From the NCBI RefSeq assembly GCF_024519285.1, contig NZ_JAMZCY010000001.1:620001-684000 (forward strand): 64,000 nucleotides of DNA, written 5' to 3'. Numbering within the stretch: the stretch's first letter is position 1; each line of letters opens with the position of its first letter. Below the pieces are notes generated by a model. It saw only the letters and a list, made by a program, of their open reading frames with translations, ran no database searches and was not told the origin of the DNA. Positions 38,524 to 47,276 of the stretch are shown in pieces. The translations under genes and the position numbers were made by a program. The DNA comes from Cohnella sp. WQ 127256. GTDB taxonomy: Bacteria > Bacillota > Bacilli > Paenibacillales > Paenibacillaceae.

Positions 38524-39352
38524 TGAAGGGTTAGCGCAGACAAATGCTACTCCTATAGCAACAGCTACTTTGACAAAGGCTGCGCCGGTACCTTTGCTGA
38601 GTAGCATCGCGGCATCGATGACGGAACTGATGTACCTGCTAAGAATCCAATATGCAGAAGTCCGTGAAACCTGGATGTGGGTTATTGGATTGGCCTCGAT
38701 TTTTCCATTCACAACTTTGCTATTCATGAAGTTCTTTCTGGAAAATCCAAGCCCTGAGGTAGTGATGAGGATTGTGAGTGGGAATATTATATTTCCAATC
38801 ATTATTATGGGAATCAACGGTCTCGGTAATCATATTGCTTGGAGTAAGCAGCAAGGGCAATTTACCTTTTACGCCTCCTTACCCATATCCAAAATCAACT
38901 TTTTGCTGGCGTTCATGATCCGTGGCTTCTTGATGTCACTGCCTTCCGTTATTATTATGTCTATCGTCGGACAGGTCGTATTTCACATTCAGATTCATCT
39001 GACATTTGGTCTTCTTCCGATGGTGCTCTTATCCGTAGCGGCACCAGCTGGATTCGGAATACTCATCGGATTCCTTTCGAAAAATCCGGATTTGACGAGC
39101 ATGATCACGAATCTGCTGATGGTATTTTTAAACTTTCTTACTCCTGTGATGATCGATATTAACCAACTGCCTAAGGCGCTGCAGATCATCTCTTATTTGT
39201 TCCCGACCACATATGCAGCTGACGGCCTGAGGCAGATGCTCCAAGGGACGTGGACAACTTCGGTTACGCTCGATATGATTGTCCTTATGTTATTCACGCT
39301 CTTATCCTTCTGGATCGTTGTTAAGAAGATGGATTGGCGACTTGAGAAGTGA
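38510..39352 (+). CDS. ABC-2 type transporter permease
   Basis: About 281 residues with roughly six hydrophobic segments (for example IIFPIIIMGINGLG, FLLAFMIRGFLM, PMVLLSVAAPAGFGILIGFL, LDMIVLMLFTLLSFWIVV). The cytoplasmic WSKQQGQFTFYASLPIS segment matches ABC-2 permeases of the DrrB/NodJ kind. It pairs with the preceding ATPase, whose last 14 bases it overlaps. ATG 38510 is preferred over 38501 because of spacing from the GGGGGG tract at 38494-38499. It is the last gene of the biosynthetic run, closed by the terminator at 39428. Confidence 0.88.
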   Translation: MNSVDEGLAQTNATPIATATLTKAAPVPLLSSIAASMTELMYLLRIQYAEVRETWMWVIGLASIFPFTTLLFMKFFLENPSPEVVMRIVSGNIIFPIIIMGINGLGNHIAWSKQQGQFTFYASLPISKINFLLAFMIRGFLMSLPSVIIMSIVGQVVFHIQIHLTFGLLPMVLLSVAAPAGFGILIGFLSKNPDLTSMITNLLMVFLNFLTPVMIDINQLPKALQIISYLFPTTYAADGLRQMLQGTWTTSVTLDMIVLMLFTLLSFWIVVKKMDWRLEK

Positions 39353-39427
39353 AGTGAGCAGTGCTTTGACCAGTAGTTAAGGATTACAGTTGAGGATTTC
39401 GAACAAATGAAGCTTAAATAGACAAAC

Positions 39428-39464
39428 AAGTGGCTGTCTCAACATGCGAGACAGCCACTTTGTT
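39428..39464. terminator. Strong terminator hairpin at the end of the NRPS operon
   Basis: Perfect 13-bp arms (39428-39440 and 39448-39460) around a 7-base loop, followed by TGTT. It lies between the permease and the convergent chemoreceptor gene. With A-rich flanks on both sides it probably serves both strands. Confidence 0.8.
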
Positions 39465-39468
39465 ATCA

Positions 39469-40800
39469 TTATAAATTTTCCGTCGCTGCGTTCATGGCAC
39501 CAGCCATGCCTGCAACCTTGTCGGTAGCGGATCCAACCTCTTCAATTACGCGAACTAGCGAAGCAATTTCTACTTCAACATGGGCAATCTCTGATAAGCT
39601 AGCTCCCAGATTCGTGCGGATGTTATCAAACACTGCTTTCGTGCTGATCACTTCCTCCTGACCTATTGCCACTCTTTGCTGGACATCTCCGATTGATTGT
39701 ACAACCTGTTGAGTAAAGTTATTCGACTGATCGATCAGCTCACGGATTCTCAGAAGGGCTTGATTCGTACCTTCTGCAAGCTTTTTGACCTCTAAGGCAA
39801 CGACGGAAAATCCCGCACCGTGCACACCCGCTCGAGCCGCTTCGATTGAGGCATTAAGTGAAAGCATCTTGGTTTGTCTGGAAATCCCCTCGACGATGTT
39901 CACGATGTTGCGAATTTGAACGGCTGAATCCGTCAATTGTGAGACCGACTGCTGCATATTCACAGAGCTGTCATAGATCGCCTTAATCCCATTATCAAGC
40001 TCGTTAACTTTGTCTTCTCCAGAGAGCACGAGGTTTTGTGTTTGCTTAGCTTTATTTGCACTTAATAGAAACGCGCTATTGACTTCATTGCTCGACTCTA
40101 TGAGTAGCTCCGCTGAGGCGCTAGTTTGTTCTGTTAGTGCGGCAAGCTCCTGGCTGATTGCACCGATTCGACGCTTTAAGTCGTCCTTAACTACCTCGTA
40201 CTGGCGTTCCTGTACTTCGAGATTTTTCCGTTCATACGCTTCAAGTACGAGCTGCTGCTCGTAATTGAGAATCTTTGTAACAGCATTAGTCAATGCGGTA
40301 GTAATCGAAACTTGAATCTGTTCGGTTTGAATCATGGCAAGTAATTCATGCTGCAAATTTTGAAATGCTCCCATATACCATTGGGGCTGAAGTCCGATAC
40401 GGGAGTGAACGTTCGCAATGAGCATCCGTTTCTCGATGAAGGCTCGATCGATGCATCCATCGAACATCTCGATCATGTGCTGTCGGAGGGTGGAGCGCAA
40501 CCGCTCTACCGAACTGTTGTGCATGATCAGACTCTGGAGGTGGGGAAGCTCGACTACTTTCGAATAAAAAGCATCCACGATGTGGTCGATATTCTCGATA
40601 ACCCGGGGTTGATATGCCTTTATGAGCTTCAGGTCAGCCTCAGTCAGGTTAATCATCGCTAGTTGACTGAGTAATTGTGTCTCGTCACGCAGCTCGATTT
40701 TTCCGATTGCATGTTCGATGCCTTGCACCCAAGTGGGTACTTGTACCTGTTTGTTGCTTGAACCAGACCCAATAGCCCATCTGAAATCCGACAATATCAT
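39469..40800 (-). CDS. HemAT-like globin-coupled chemoreceptor (soluble MCP)
   Basis: About 443 residues without a transmembrane segment. The N-terminal half is a protoglobin sensor: IEKRMLIANVHSRIGLQPQWYMGAF closely resembles the HemAT F-helix region, with proximal heme His at about residue 132. The C-terminal half is a methyl-accepting signalling domain with long coiled-coil character (SLNASIEAARAG, EVKKLAEGTNQALLRI). HemAT proteins sense O2 and steer aerotaxis through CheA. The frame continues upstream to 40896, but that part encodes AT-rich nonsense-like sequence; ATG 40800 has AAGGGTG just upstream. It points towards the NRPS operon end and is probably unrelated to it. Confidence 0.88.
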   Translation of the reverse strand: MILSDFRWAIGSGSSNKQVQVPTWVQGIEHAIGKIELRDETQLLSQLAMINLTEADLKLIKAYQPRVIENIDHIVDAFYSKVVELPHLQSLIMHNSSVERLRSTLRQHMIEMFDGCIDRAFIEKRMLIANVHSRIGLQPQWYMGAFQNLQHELLAMIQTEQIQVSITTALTNAVTKILNYEQQLVLEAYERKNLEVQERQYEVVKDDLKRRIGAISQELAALTEQTSASAELLIESSNEVNSAFLLSANKAKQTQNLVLSGEDKVNELDNGIKAIYDSSVNMQQSVSQLTDSAVQIRNIVNIVEGISRQTKMLSLNASIEAARAGVHGAGFSVVALEVKKLAEGTNQALLRIRELIDQSNNFTQQVVQSIGDVQQRVAIGQEEVISTKAVFDNIRTNLGASLSEIAHVEVEIASLVRVIEEVGSATDKVAGMAGAMNAATENL

Positions 40801-41169
40801 CACCCTTAAGAACTGATTTTTCTCATCATAATATATGAGATTTATAGTTGAAGTAAAGGTATATAATGTAATAAATATAATATTTATATTAATCACAATA
40901 GAATATTGTTAGATTTCCTACCATGAGTGATTAAATTACAAAAAGTCCCAGTTTTTATTTTATTGGATAACACCAAAAGAAATTCGACTAATAAAGTAGA
41001 TATTCACATTTTAATGTTTCATTTTGTTCGATAAAATAGAAATATTTCGATTTGTGGAGTTTGCATAATGTTATAGAAAATATGTTAGACTCAGGGAAAA
41101 CAAACAAATTCATAGCAATAGATATTTTTTGCATTCGTTGCCATTAGAACAACAAGAGGCGGGGATTCC
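40801..41169. promoter_or_regulatory. AT-rich divergent intergenic region
   Basis: This 369-base stretch contains the promoters of the HemAT-like gene (minus) and the response regulator (plus). A 17-base dyad ATAAATAT-A-ATATTTAT (40871-40887) lies about 75 bases upstream of the chemoreceptor start. TATAGA (41073-41078) and TTGCAT (41062-41067) are promoter-like hexamers for the plus strand, but no pair has clean spacing. No small gene is seen. Confidence 0.4.
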
Positions 41170-42789
41170 GTGTACAAGCTGCTAATCGTAGATGACGAAG
41201 CATTGGTACGGGAAGCAATTAAAGAGCAGATGAACTGGGAACAGCTCGGCTTTGAATGCATTGGCGATTGCGAGGATGGACAAGAAGCGCTTGAATATAT
41301 TAAGCGTGAAACGCCCGACGTCGTGCTGACCGACATTGGTATGCCGTTCATGAACGGACTGGAGCTGACAAGAGAGCTGTCAATCAGTTATCCAAGCGTG
41401 AAGGTCATTATCCTAACGGGGTACGATGATTTCGATTATGCGCAGCAAGCTTTGAAGCTACAAGCCGTGGACTATATTTTGAAACCGATTACAGCAGCGG
41501 AGCTTGAAACGATTGTTCGGAAAATGGCTCAGGAATTGGATCATGAGCGAAGTCAAATCCAAGATTACGAGCAGCTGAAGCGCCAGCTCGCAGAGAGTCT
41601 GCCACAATTGAAGGAACGGTTTCTGGAGCGTCTTGTCTCCTCTCCAATGACAGTAAAGCAAATTAAGGAAAGCTGTAGTTACTTTCAGATCGAATGGAAC
41701 GGGCCTTATTTAATGGAGCTTGCTATAGATGTAGACGAGTTTGAATGGCATCTGCCCTCAACGTTATTCGATCAGGAGCTTATTCAATTTGCTGTGTATA
41801 ATATCGCTCAAGAAATTACGGCTAGGTATACGGGAGCGGCTATCTTCCGGGATCGGGAAAATCGCGTGCTTGTATTAATTTCCGGTGAAGTCACAGAGGA
41901 ATTGTACGAGCTGAGCGTGATACTTGCGGAAGAAATCCATAGTGCAGCAGCTTCATATTTGCCGATCAAGCTATCGATAGGTATTGGACACGCTTGCTTA
42001 TTGACGGAGAATGTTTCCATTGTTCACCAATCTGCATTATCAGCTCTTGACTATCGATATGTGATCGGAATGAATGAGATTATCCACATCGCCGATATGG
42101 AACAGCGTGAACGTCCAGAGCTGCTATCGGTTGTGACCTGGGAGAGCGAGTTAATTACGAAGCTTAAAACCGGTACACCGCAAGAGATGGACGAGTGGTT
42201 AAAGAAGCTGTTTGCGACCTTCCGTGAGCAGGTGTTTCCAATTGATATCTGTTACATCTACCTTCAACGCATCCTATTGACGATGATGCACACTTTATAT
42301 GAAATGAATAGCAAGCTCTCACAGGCGTCCGGCGAGGAACTCAATCCCATATCCGAAATCAATAGATTTACTACATTGGATGAAATTGAAGCTTGGATGA
42401 AGGAATTGTGTGGCAATGCGGTATCTATTATCAGAAGTAAACGAGAGGATCAAACAGCGCTTCAAATCGCGAAGGCAGTCGAATTTGTCAAACAGAATTA
42501 TATGGATCCAGAGCTTTCACTTAAGACGGTTTGTCATCATGTGTCGCTTAGTAGTAGCTATTTCAGCACAATTTTTAAGGTGAACAATGGCAAAACATTC
42601 GTAGAGTTCGTAACCCATGAGCGAATGGAAAAAGCAAAAGAGCTGCTTATTCTTACTGCAATGAAGAGCTACGAAATTGCCTATGCGGTTGGTTATAGCG
42701 ACCCTCATTATTTCAGCGGGGCTTTCAAGAAGCATACAGGAGATACGCCAACGGACTATCGTAATAATATAACGACAGGGAAAGTGTGA
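41170..42789 (+). CDS. YesN-type response regulator (receiver + AraC HTH)
   Basis: 539 residues. An N-terminal CheY-like receiver (YKLLIVDDEALV; phospho-acceptor Asp55 in LTDIGMPFMNG; K in LKPI) is followed by a long middle region and a C-terminal AraC-type double HTH (LSLKTVCHHVSLSSSYFSTIFK ... SYEIAYAVGYSDPHYFSGAFKKHTG). It acts in the cytoplasm as the DNA-binding output of the YesM-type kinase encoded 6 bases downstream. GTG 41170 follows GAGGCGGGG. By location it probably controls the sugar ABC transporter that follows. Confidence 0.92.
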   Translation: MYKLLIVDDEALVREAIKEQMNWEQLGFECIGDCEDGQEALEYIKRETPDVVLTDIGMPFMNGLELTRELSISYPSVKVIILTGYDDFDYAQQALKLQAVDYILKPITAAELETIVRKMAQELDHERSQIQDYEQLKRQLAESLPQLKERFLERLVSSPMTVKQIKESCSYFQIEWNGPYLMELAIDVDEFEWHLPSTLFDQELIQFAVYNIAQEITARYTGAAIFRDRENRVLVLISGEVTEELYELSVILAEEIHSAAASYLPIKLSIGIGHACLLTENVSIVHQSALSALDYRYVIGMNEIIHIADMEQRERPELLSVVTWESELITKLKTGTPQEMDEWLKKLFATFREQVFPIDICYIYLQRILLTMMHTLYEMNSKLSQASGEELNPISEINRFTTLDEIEAWMKELCGNAVSIIRSKREDQTALQIAKAVEFVKQNYMDPELSLKTVCHHVSLSSSYFSTIFKVNNGKTFVEFVTHERMEKAKELLILTAMKSYEIAYAVGYSDPHYFSGAFKKHTGDTPTDYRNNITTGKV

Positions 42790-42795
42790 GATCAG

Positions 42796-44577
42796 GTGAG
42801 TATCTTTTCGCGGTTACGCAGCATCCAGACGAATATGGTTCTTGCCTTTGTTATTCTGATTTTGATGACCATATTAATTATGAGCATCACCTCTTACTAC
42901 TTGACTAAAGATGCAGTGACTTCTAAAGCGCAAGCTTATACGACAGAGCTTGTGAAGCAAGTGAATTACAACATCAAAGACTATGTGAATGGCATGAAGA
43001 CGATGTCGGATCTAGTGGCGGGTAACCATACTGTTCAGCAATATTTATCTCCAACTGGTTTTAATAGCTTGCAAGAAGAGCAACAGGCTAAGATCGCCGT
43101 ATCCGATATGCTAGAGTCAATGCTTGTATCTCGCACGGATATTGCTTCAGTGAATGTATTTGGCTATGGAGGACAGTTTGTCTCTGGGCGCAAAAACTTG
43201 GAGCTCAATCCTTATGTAGATATAACAAGCATGAACTGGTATACCCTTGCGCAAGAGGCAGGGGGTAAAAGTGTTATTTCTCCCTCTCATGTTCAGCCGG
43301 TTTTCAAAGATCGTTATCCTTGGGTCGTGTCTCTAAGTAGAGAACTGATCAGTAGGGATGGCGAGTCGAAGCTTGGCGTGTTTTTGGTTGATTTGAATTT
43401 TAGTGTTATGAATGACATGGTTAAAGAGATTAGGCTCGGGCAGAGGGGTTATCTATTTATTGTTGATTCCAGTGGGAAAATTGTTTATCATCCCCAGCAG
43501 CAATTAATCTATAGCAACTTGAAATCTGAGATGATTGATAAAGTGCTGGAAATTAAAAATGGTACCTTTACAAGCGATGAAGGCAACGACAGCCGAATGT
43601 ATACCGTTCAGGAGTCGGATTTCGGGTGGAAGATCGTGGGTGTCTCTTATGTCAACGAGCTTGTAGATAATCAGAATGAGGTCCGGCTGTCCTTTTTTAT
43701 TTTAGGATTCATATGTATTGTCATCGCGATTATTATTTCCTTCTTCTTGTCTCAGCGGGTGAGTCAGCCGATCAAGCAGCTTCAGGATTATATGAAGGAA
43801 GTGGAGAAGGGCAACTTTGATATCCATGTTCCGGTATCTAAGACAGTTGAAATCGGTAGGCTAGCACGTGCGTTCAATATTATGGTAGGGAAAATCAAGG
43901 AGCTTATGTCACAGGTTGTATTGGACCAGGAACAGAAGCGCAAGAGCGAGATTAACGCGTTACAGGCTCAGATAAATCCACATTTTCTATACAATACGCT
44001 AGATTCTATCGTGTGGATGGCCGAGAGCAATAAGTCCAAAGAGGTCGTATTGATGACCTCCGCGCTCGCCAAGTTATTTCGGGCTTCAATTGGAAAAGGG
44101 GAAGAGCTTGTCGCCATTCGTACGGAAATTGAGCACATTACCAACTATTTGATGATTCAGAAGATGCGCTATAAGAACAAATTAGACTATGAGATTGAGA
44201 TTAGCGATACGGTGCTAGATTACAAGACGATTAAGATCATTCTTCAACCGATTGTTGAGAATGCAATCTATCATGGCATTAAGATGAAGCATGGACCTGG
44301 CTTAATTCGGATTACAGCCGAAGAGACGGAATCGGACATTTACCTAATTGTTGAAGATAATGGGAACGGGATGGACGAGGAGAAACTAAGAACTCTGTTA
44401 CTGTCTTCTCCCAAAACAGAAGAAGGAAGAGGTGTCGGTGTCCGCAACGTCCATGAGCGACTCAAGCTATATTTTGGCCCACAGTTTGGTTTAACTTATA
44501 AAAGTACGTTGGGCGTGGGAACAACCGTCTATATTCAATTCCCGAAATCCCTTCAATCATTGGAGGATAGCGAATGA
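42796..44577 (+). CDS. YesM-type sensor histidine kinase
   Basis: 593 residues. A first transmembrane helix (MVLAFVILILMTILIMSIT), an extracellular sensor region of about 240 residues (dCache-like), a second helix (FFILGFICIVIAIIISFFL), HAMP, the His_kinase domain with QAQINPHFLYNTLDS (phospho-acceptor His396), and HATPase_c with VENAIYHGIK and VEDNGNGMDEEKL. Such kinases in Firmicutes sense carbohydrates or carbohydrate-bound binding proteins. GTG 42796 has only a weak ribosome binding site, suggesting coupling to yesN-type translation. Its end overlaps the binding-protein gene (ATGA). Confidence 0.92.
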   Translation: MSIFSRLRSIQTNMVLAFVILILMTILIMSITSYYLTKDAVTSKAQAYTTELVKQVNYNIKDYVNGMKTMSDLVAGNHTVQQYLSPTGFNSLQEEQQAKIAVSDMLESMLVSRTDIASVNVFGYGGQFVSGRKNLELNPYVDITSMNWYTLAQEAGGKSVISPSHVQPVFKDRYPWVVSLSRELISRDGESKLGVFLVDLNFSVMNDMVKEIRLGQRGYLFIVDSSGKIVYHPQQQLIYSNLKSEMIDKVLEIKNGTFTSDEGNDSRMYTVQESDFGWKIVGVSYVNELVDNQNEVRLSFFILGFICIVIAIIISFFLSQRVSQPIKQLQDYMKEVEKGNFDIHVPVSKTVEIGRLARAFNIMVGKIKELMSQVVLDQEQKRKSEINALQAQINPHFLYNTLDSIVWMAESNKSKEVVLMTSALAKLFRASIGKGEELVAIRTEIEHITNYLMIQKMRYKNKLDYEIEISDTVLDYKTIKIILQPIVENAIYHGIKMKHGPGLIRITAEETESDIYLIVEDNGNGMDEEKLRTLLLSSPKTEEGRGVGVRNVHERLKLYFGPQFGLTYKSTLGVGTTVYIQFPKSLQSLEDSE

Positions 44578-45560
44578 TGCCTTGGAAACATAAGTGGTTA
44601 GTTAGAGTGGTAGCCGTTCTTCTCATCGTTGTGGTCGGCTTAATCTATTGGTATGACGGTTTCGCCAAAAGAAAACCAATGGATGTCACAGTGATTATTA
44701 AATCAGCGGATGCATCCATTGAGTTTTGGCAGGTGTTGGTTGATGGCGTCAATGAGGCGGCAAAGGAATTCGACACACGAGTTCAGGTGTGGGGAGCAAG
44801 GGATGAAACGGACGTTGAGGGTCAGATCGCTCTTGTAGAGAAAGCGATAAAAGAGCGACCGGATGCGATTGTACTCGCTGCCACCGATTTCGACCGTTTA
44901 GTTCCTGTCGCGAATAATGTGGTGAGCAAAGGGATCAAGTTAATTATTGTGGATTCTGGGATTAATTCCAATGTGGCAAGAAGCATTGTCTCGACAGATA
45001 ACTTCAACGCGGGTAAAGAGGCGGGGCGAGCGATGCTTGGAGAAATTAAAGGTCCTGCGAAAATAGGTATCATAAGCTACGTTAAAAATGCGGCGTCTCA
45101 TATCGATAGAGAAAAAGGCGTACGCGAGGTATTAAGTAATCGTCCGGGTATTGAACTATTGGATACTTATTTTGTAGAGGGATCTGAGCAAAAGGCATAC
45201 TTAAAGGCAAAGGAAATATTACAGGAGCATTCTGATGTGCTAGGAATCATCGGTCTGAACGAGCCGACCTCCGTCGGAGCAGGCCGGGCAATCCGAGAGC
45301 TGGGAATTGGAGAACGAGTCAAATTGATTGGCTTCGATAGCTCTGTGAATGAAATAAAATTGTTGGATGAAGGTGTTATGAAGGCGACTGTCATTCAGAG
45401 ACCTTTCCAGATGGGATATTTAAGCATTAAGACAGCAGTTGAGGTGATTAAAGGCAAGAAGGTTCCCAAGCTGATCGATACGGGCTCCTTAATCATAACC
45501 AAACAAAATATGTACGAAGAAGAGAACCAGAAGCTATTGTTCCCATTCGTAGGAAGCTAA
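44574..45560 (+). CDS. Membrane-anchored periplasmic-binding-protein-like sugar sensor
   Basis: 328 residues. One N-terminal membrane helix (VRVVAVLLIVVVGLIYWY) without a lipobox, followed by a complete type I periplasmic binding protein fold (VTVIIKSADASIEFWQVL, ERPDAIVLAATDFD, IVDSGINSNVARSIVSTDN, LIGFDSSVNEIKLLDEG). It resembles ribose/galactose binding proteins but is encoded with the kinase (4-base overlap), not the transporter, so a co-sensor passing ligand information to YesM is likely. The transporter has its own binding protein further on. A strong terminator follows directly. Confidence 0.87.
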   Translation: MMPWKHKWLVRVVAVLLIVVVGLIYWYDGFAKRKPMDVTVIIKSADASIEFWQVLVDGVNEAAKEFDTRVQVWGARDETDVEGQIALVEKAIKERPDAIVLAATDFDRLVPVANNVVSKGIKLIIVDSGINSNVARSIVSTDNFNAGKEAGRAMLGEIKGPAKIGIISYVKNAASHIDREKGVREVLSNRPGIELLDTYFVEGSEQKAYLKAKEILQEHSDVLGIIGLNEPTSVGAGRAIRELGIGERVKLIGFDSSVNEIKLLDEGVMKATVIQRPFQMGYLSIKTAVEVIKGKKVPKLIDTGSLIITKQNMYEEENQKLLFPFVGS

Positions 45561-45563
45561 GGG

Positions 45564-45611
45564 AAGGTTTCAAAAAGTCGGCAGATGACTTTTTGAAACC
45601 TTTTTTTTTTT
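45564..45611 (+). terminator. Strong rho-independent terminator after the sensor genes
   Basis: Perfect 16-bp arms (45564-45579 and 45587-45602) around a 7-base loop, followed by an 11-T run. It separates the regulatory trio from the transporter operon. Confidence 0.92.
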
Positions 45612-45656
45612 GGTTTAATTCCCAAAATTATTCGACTCATATAGAAAGAAATCACA

Positions 45657-45670
45657 TGTAAGCGTTTCGA
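45657..45670. promoter_or_regulatory. cre-like site upstream of the sugar ABC operon
   Basis: TGTAAGCGTTTCGA (preceded by A) matches the CcpA consensus WTGNAANCGNWNNCW at all but one defined position (G in place of the C near the 3' end). It lies about 70 bases before the ATPase start, suggesting carbon catabolite control. No clear -35/-10 pair was recognised in the same gap. Confidence 0.4.
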
Positions 45671-45739
45671 TTCTGCGTGTAAAGTTAATAACAACGAGAA
45701 GCACAAAGACATTCGCAAGGGGCTGGGAGGGATAGAAGC

Positions 45740-47248
45740 ATGAGTCAAACGGTTGTGAGGATGGAAGGAATTGAAAAGCACTTCGCCGGAGTACACGCAT
45801 TAAAGCAATGCCAGTTCGATTTGCGAGCCGGTGAGGTGCATGCTCTAGTTGGTGAGAACGGAGCAGGCAAATCGACGATGATGAAAGTACTTACTGGCGT
45901 CTATCAGAAGGATGAGGGACGCATTATCTATCATGGGAATGAGGCACATATTCCAGATACACGCACAGCTCAGAAATTAGGGATCAGCATGATTCACCAA
46001 GAGCTGAATCTTGCCCTCGATCTGACTGTCGCCCAGAACATCTTTATCGGTAAGGAGCCTCGTAAAGCGATTCGATTGTTTCTTGATGATAAGGAAATGA
46101 ATCGGCAGACAGCGATTCTATTAAAGCAAATGAATTTGGATATTGAGCCGACGGCTCTAGTATCGGAGCTGACAGTAGCTAAGCAGCAAATGGTTGAAAT
46201 TATTAAAGCCATTTCCTACGATTCACAGGTCATGATCATGGATGAACCAACAGCGGCGCTTAGTGATACAGAGATCGATGAGCTATTCAAAATGATCGAT
46301 CAGCTGCGTGCGAAGGGAGTTGGCATAGTCTATATTTCTCATCGCATGGCTGAATTAAAGCGGATTACCGACCGGATCACGGTTATGCGGGACGGCACTT
46401 ATATCGATACCGTGAACACGGCTGAGGTCAGTATTGATCGTATCATAGCGATGATGGTAGGGAGAGAAATCTATCAGCCAGCCAAGCCAGACCGTCAGAA
46501 GAGCAATGACCAGGAGCATGTGTTTGAAGTACGCAATCTGAATCGCGGCAAAGGGGTCAAAAATGTTAGCTTCACGCTTGGTAAGGGAGAGATTCTTGGT
46601 GTAGCAGGACTCGTAGGAGCTGGAAGAACGGAAACGGCGCGGGCCATCTTCGGTGCTGACCCAATTGATTCAGGAGAGATTTTTGTCCATGGTCGCAAGG
46701 TGCAAATCAACGGACCGCATCAAGCTGTCATGCATGGCATCGGCTATCTGTCTGAGGATAGAAAGCACTATGGTTGCTTGCTAGAAATGGATGTTAAGAC
46801 GAACGTCGCTCTAGCTTCGTTAGGCAAATTTACAAAGTTTTTCAGCTGGATGAATGACAAGCATATGGCGAGTGCATCGAAGAAGGTTGTCGAGGATTTA
46901 AAGGTCAAGACACCGGGCATCGGACAGATGCTGAAAAATTTGTCCGGAGGTAACCAACAAAAGGTGATCATCGGCAAATGGCTGACGCGGGACTGCGATA
47001 TTCTAATATTCGATGAGCCTACTCGCGGAATCGATATTGGGGCTAAGAGTGAAATTTATAAGTTGCTTGAAAGCTTAGCAGCTGAAGGAAAGTCGATTAT
47101 TATGATCAGCTCGGAGTTACCGGAAATTTTAAGACTTAGCCATCGGATTATCGTTATGTGTGAAGGTAGAATTACAGGCGAGCTTATTAATGATGATAGT
47201 GCGACCCAAGAACAGATTATGACCTACGCAACGGACCGGATCAGCTAG
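45740..47248 (+). CDS. CUT2 sugar ABC transporter, double ATPase (AraG/MglA/RbsA type)
   Basis: 502 residues with two fused nucleotide-binding domains. The first has Walker A GENGAGKST, signature-region VAKQQMVEIIKA and Walker B VMIMDEPTAAL. The second has the divergent VAGLVGAGRTE loop, LSGGNQQKVIIGKWL and LIFDEPTRGID. This arrangement is diagnostic of the CUT2 monosaccharide importers. GGGAGGG precedes ATG 45740. With the permease and lipoprotein that follow it forms a complete importer, probably for a pentose or galactose-type sugar given the downstream catabolic genes; the exact sugar cannot be read. Confidence 0.93.
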   Translation: MSQTVVRMEGIEKHFAGVHALKQCQFDLRAGEVHALVGENGAGKSTMMKVLTGVYQKDEGRIIYHGNEAHIPDTRTAQKLGISMIHQELNLALDLTVAQNIFIGKEPRKAIRLFLDDKEMNRQTAILLKQMNLDIEPTALVSELTVAKQQMVEIIKAISYDSQVMIMDEPTAALSDTEIDELFKMIDQLRAKGVGIVYISHRMAELKRITDRITVMRDGTYIDTVNTAEVSIDRIIAMMVGREIYQPAKPDRQKSNDQEHVFEVRNLNRGKGVKNVSFTLGKGEILGVAGLVGAGRTETARAIFGADPIDSGEIFVHGRKVQINGPHQAVMHGIGYLSEDRKHYGCLLEMDVKTNVALASLGKFTKFFSWMNDKHMASASKKVVEDLKVKTPGIGQMLKNLSGGNQQKVIIGKWLTRDCDILIFDEPTRGIDIGAKSEIYKLLESLAAEGKSIIMISSELPEILRLSHRIIVMCEGRITGELINDDSATQEQIMTYATDRIS

Positions 47249-47276
47249 GACCCGGCAAAGAAAGAGAGGGAGTTCA

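Noticed and set aside
40801..40896. N-terminal extension of the HemAT-like protein
   Set aside because: The encoded residues come from AT-rich promoter DNA, do not match the family, and the ribosome site favours ATG 40800.
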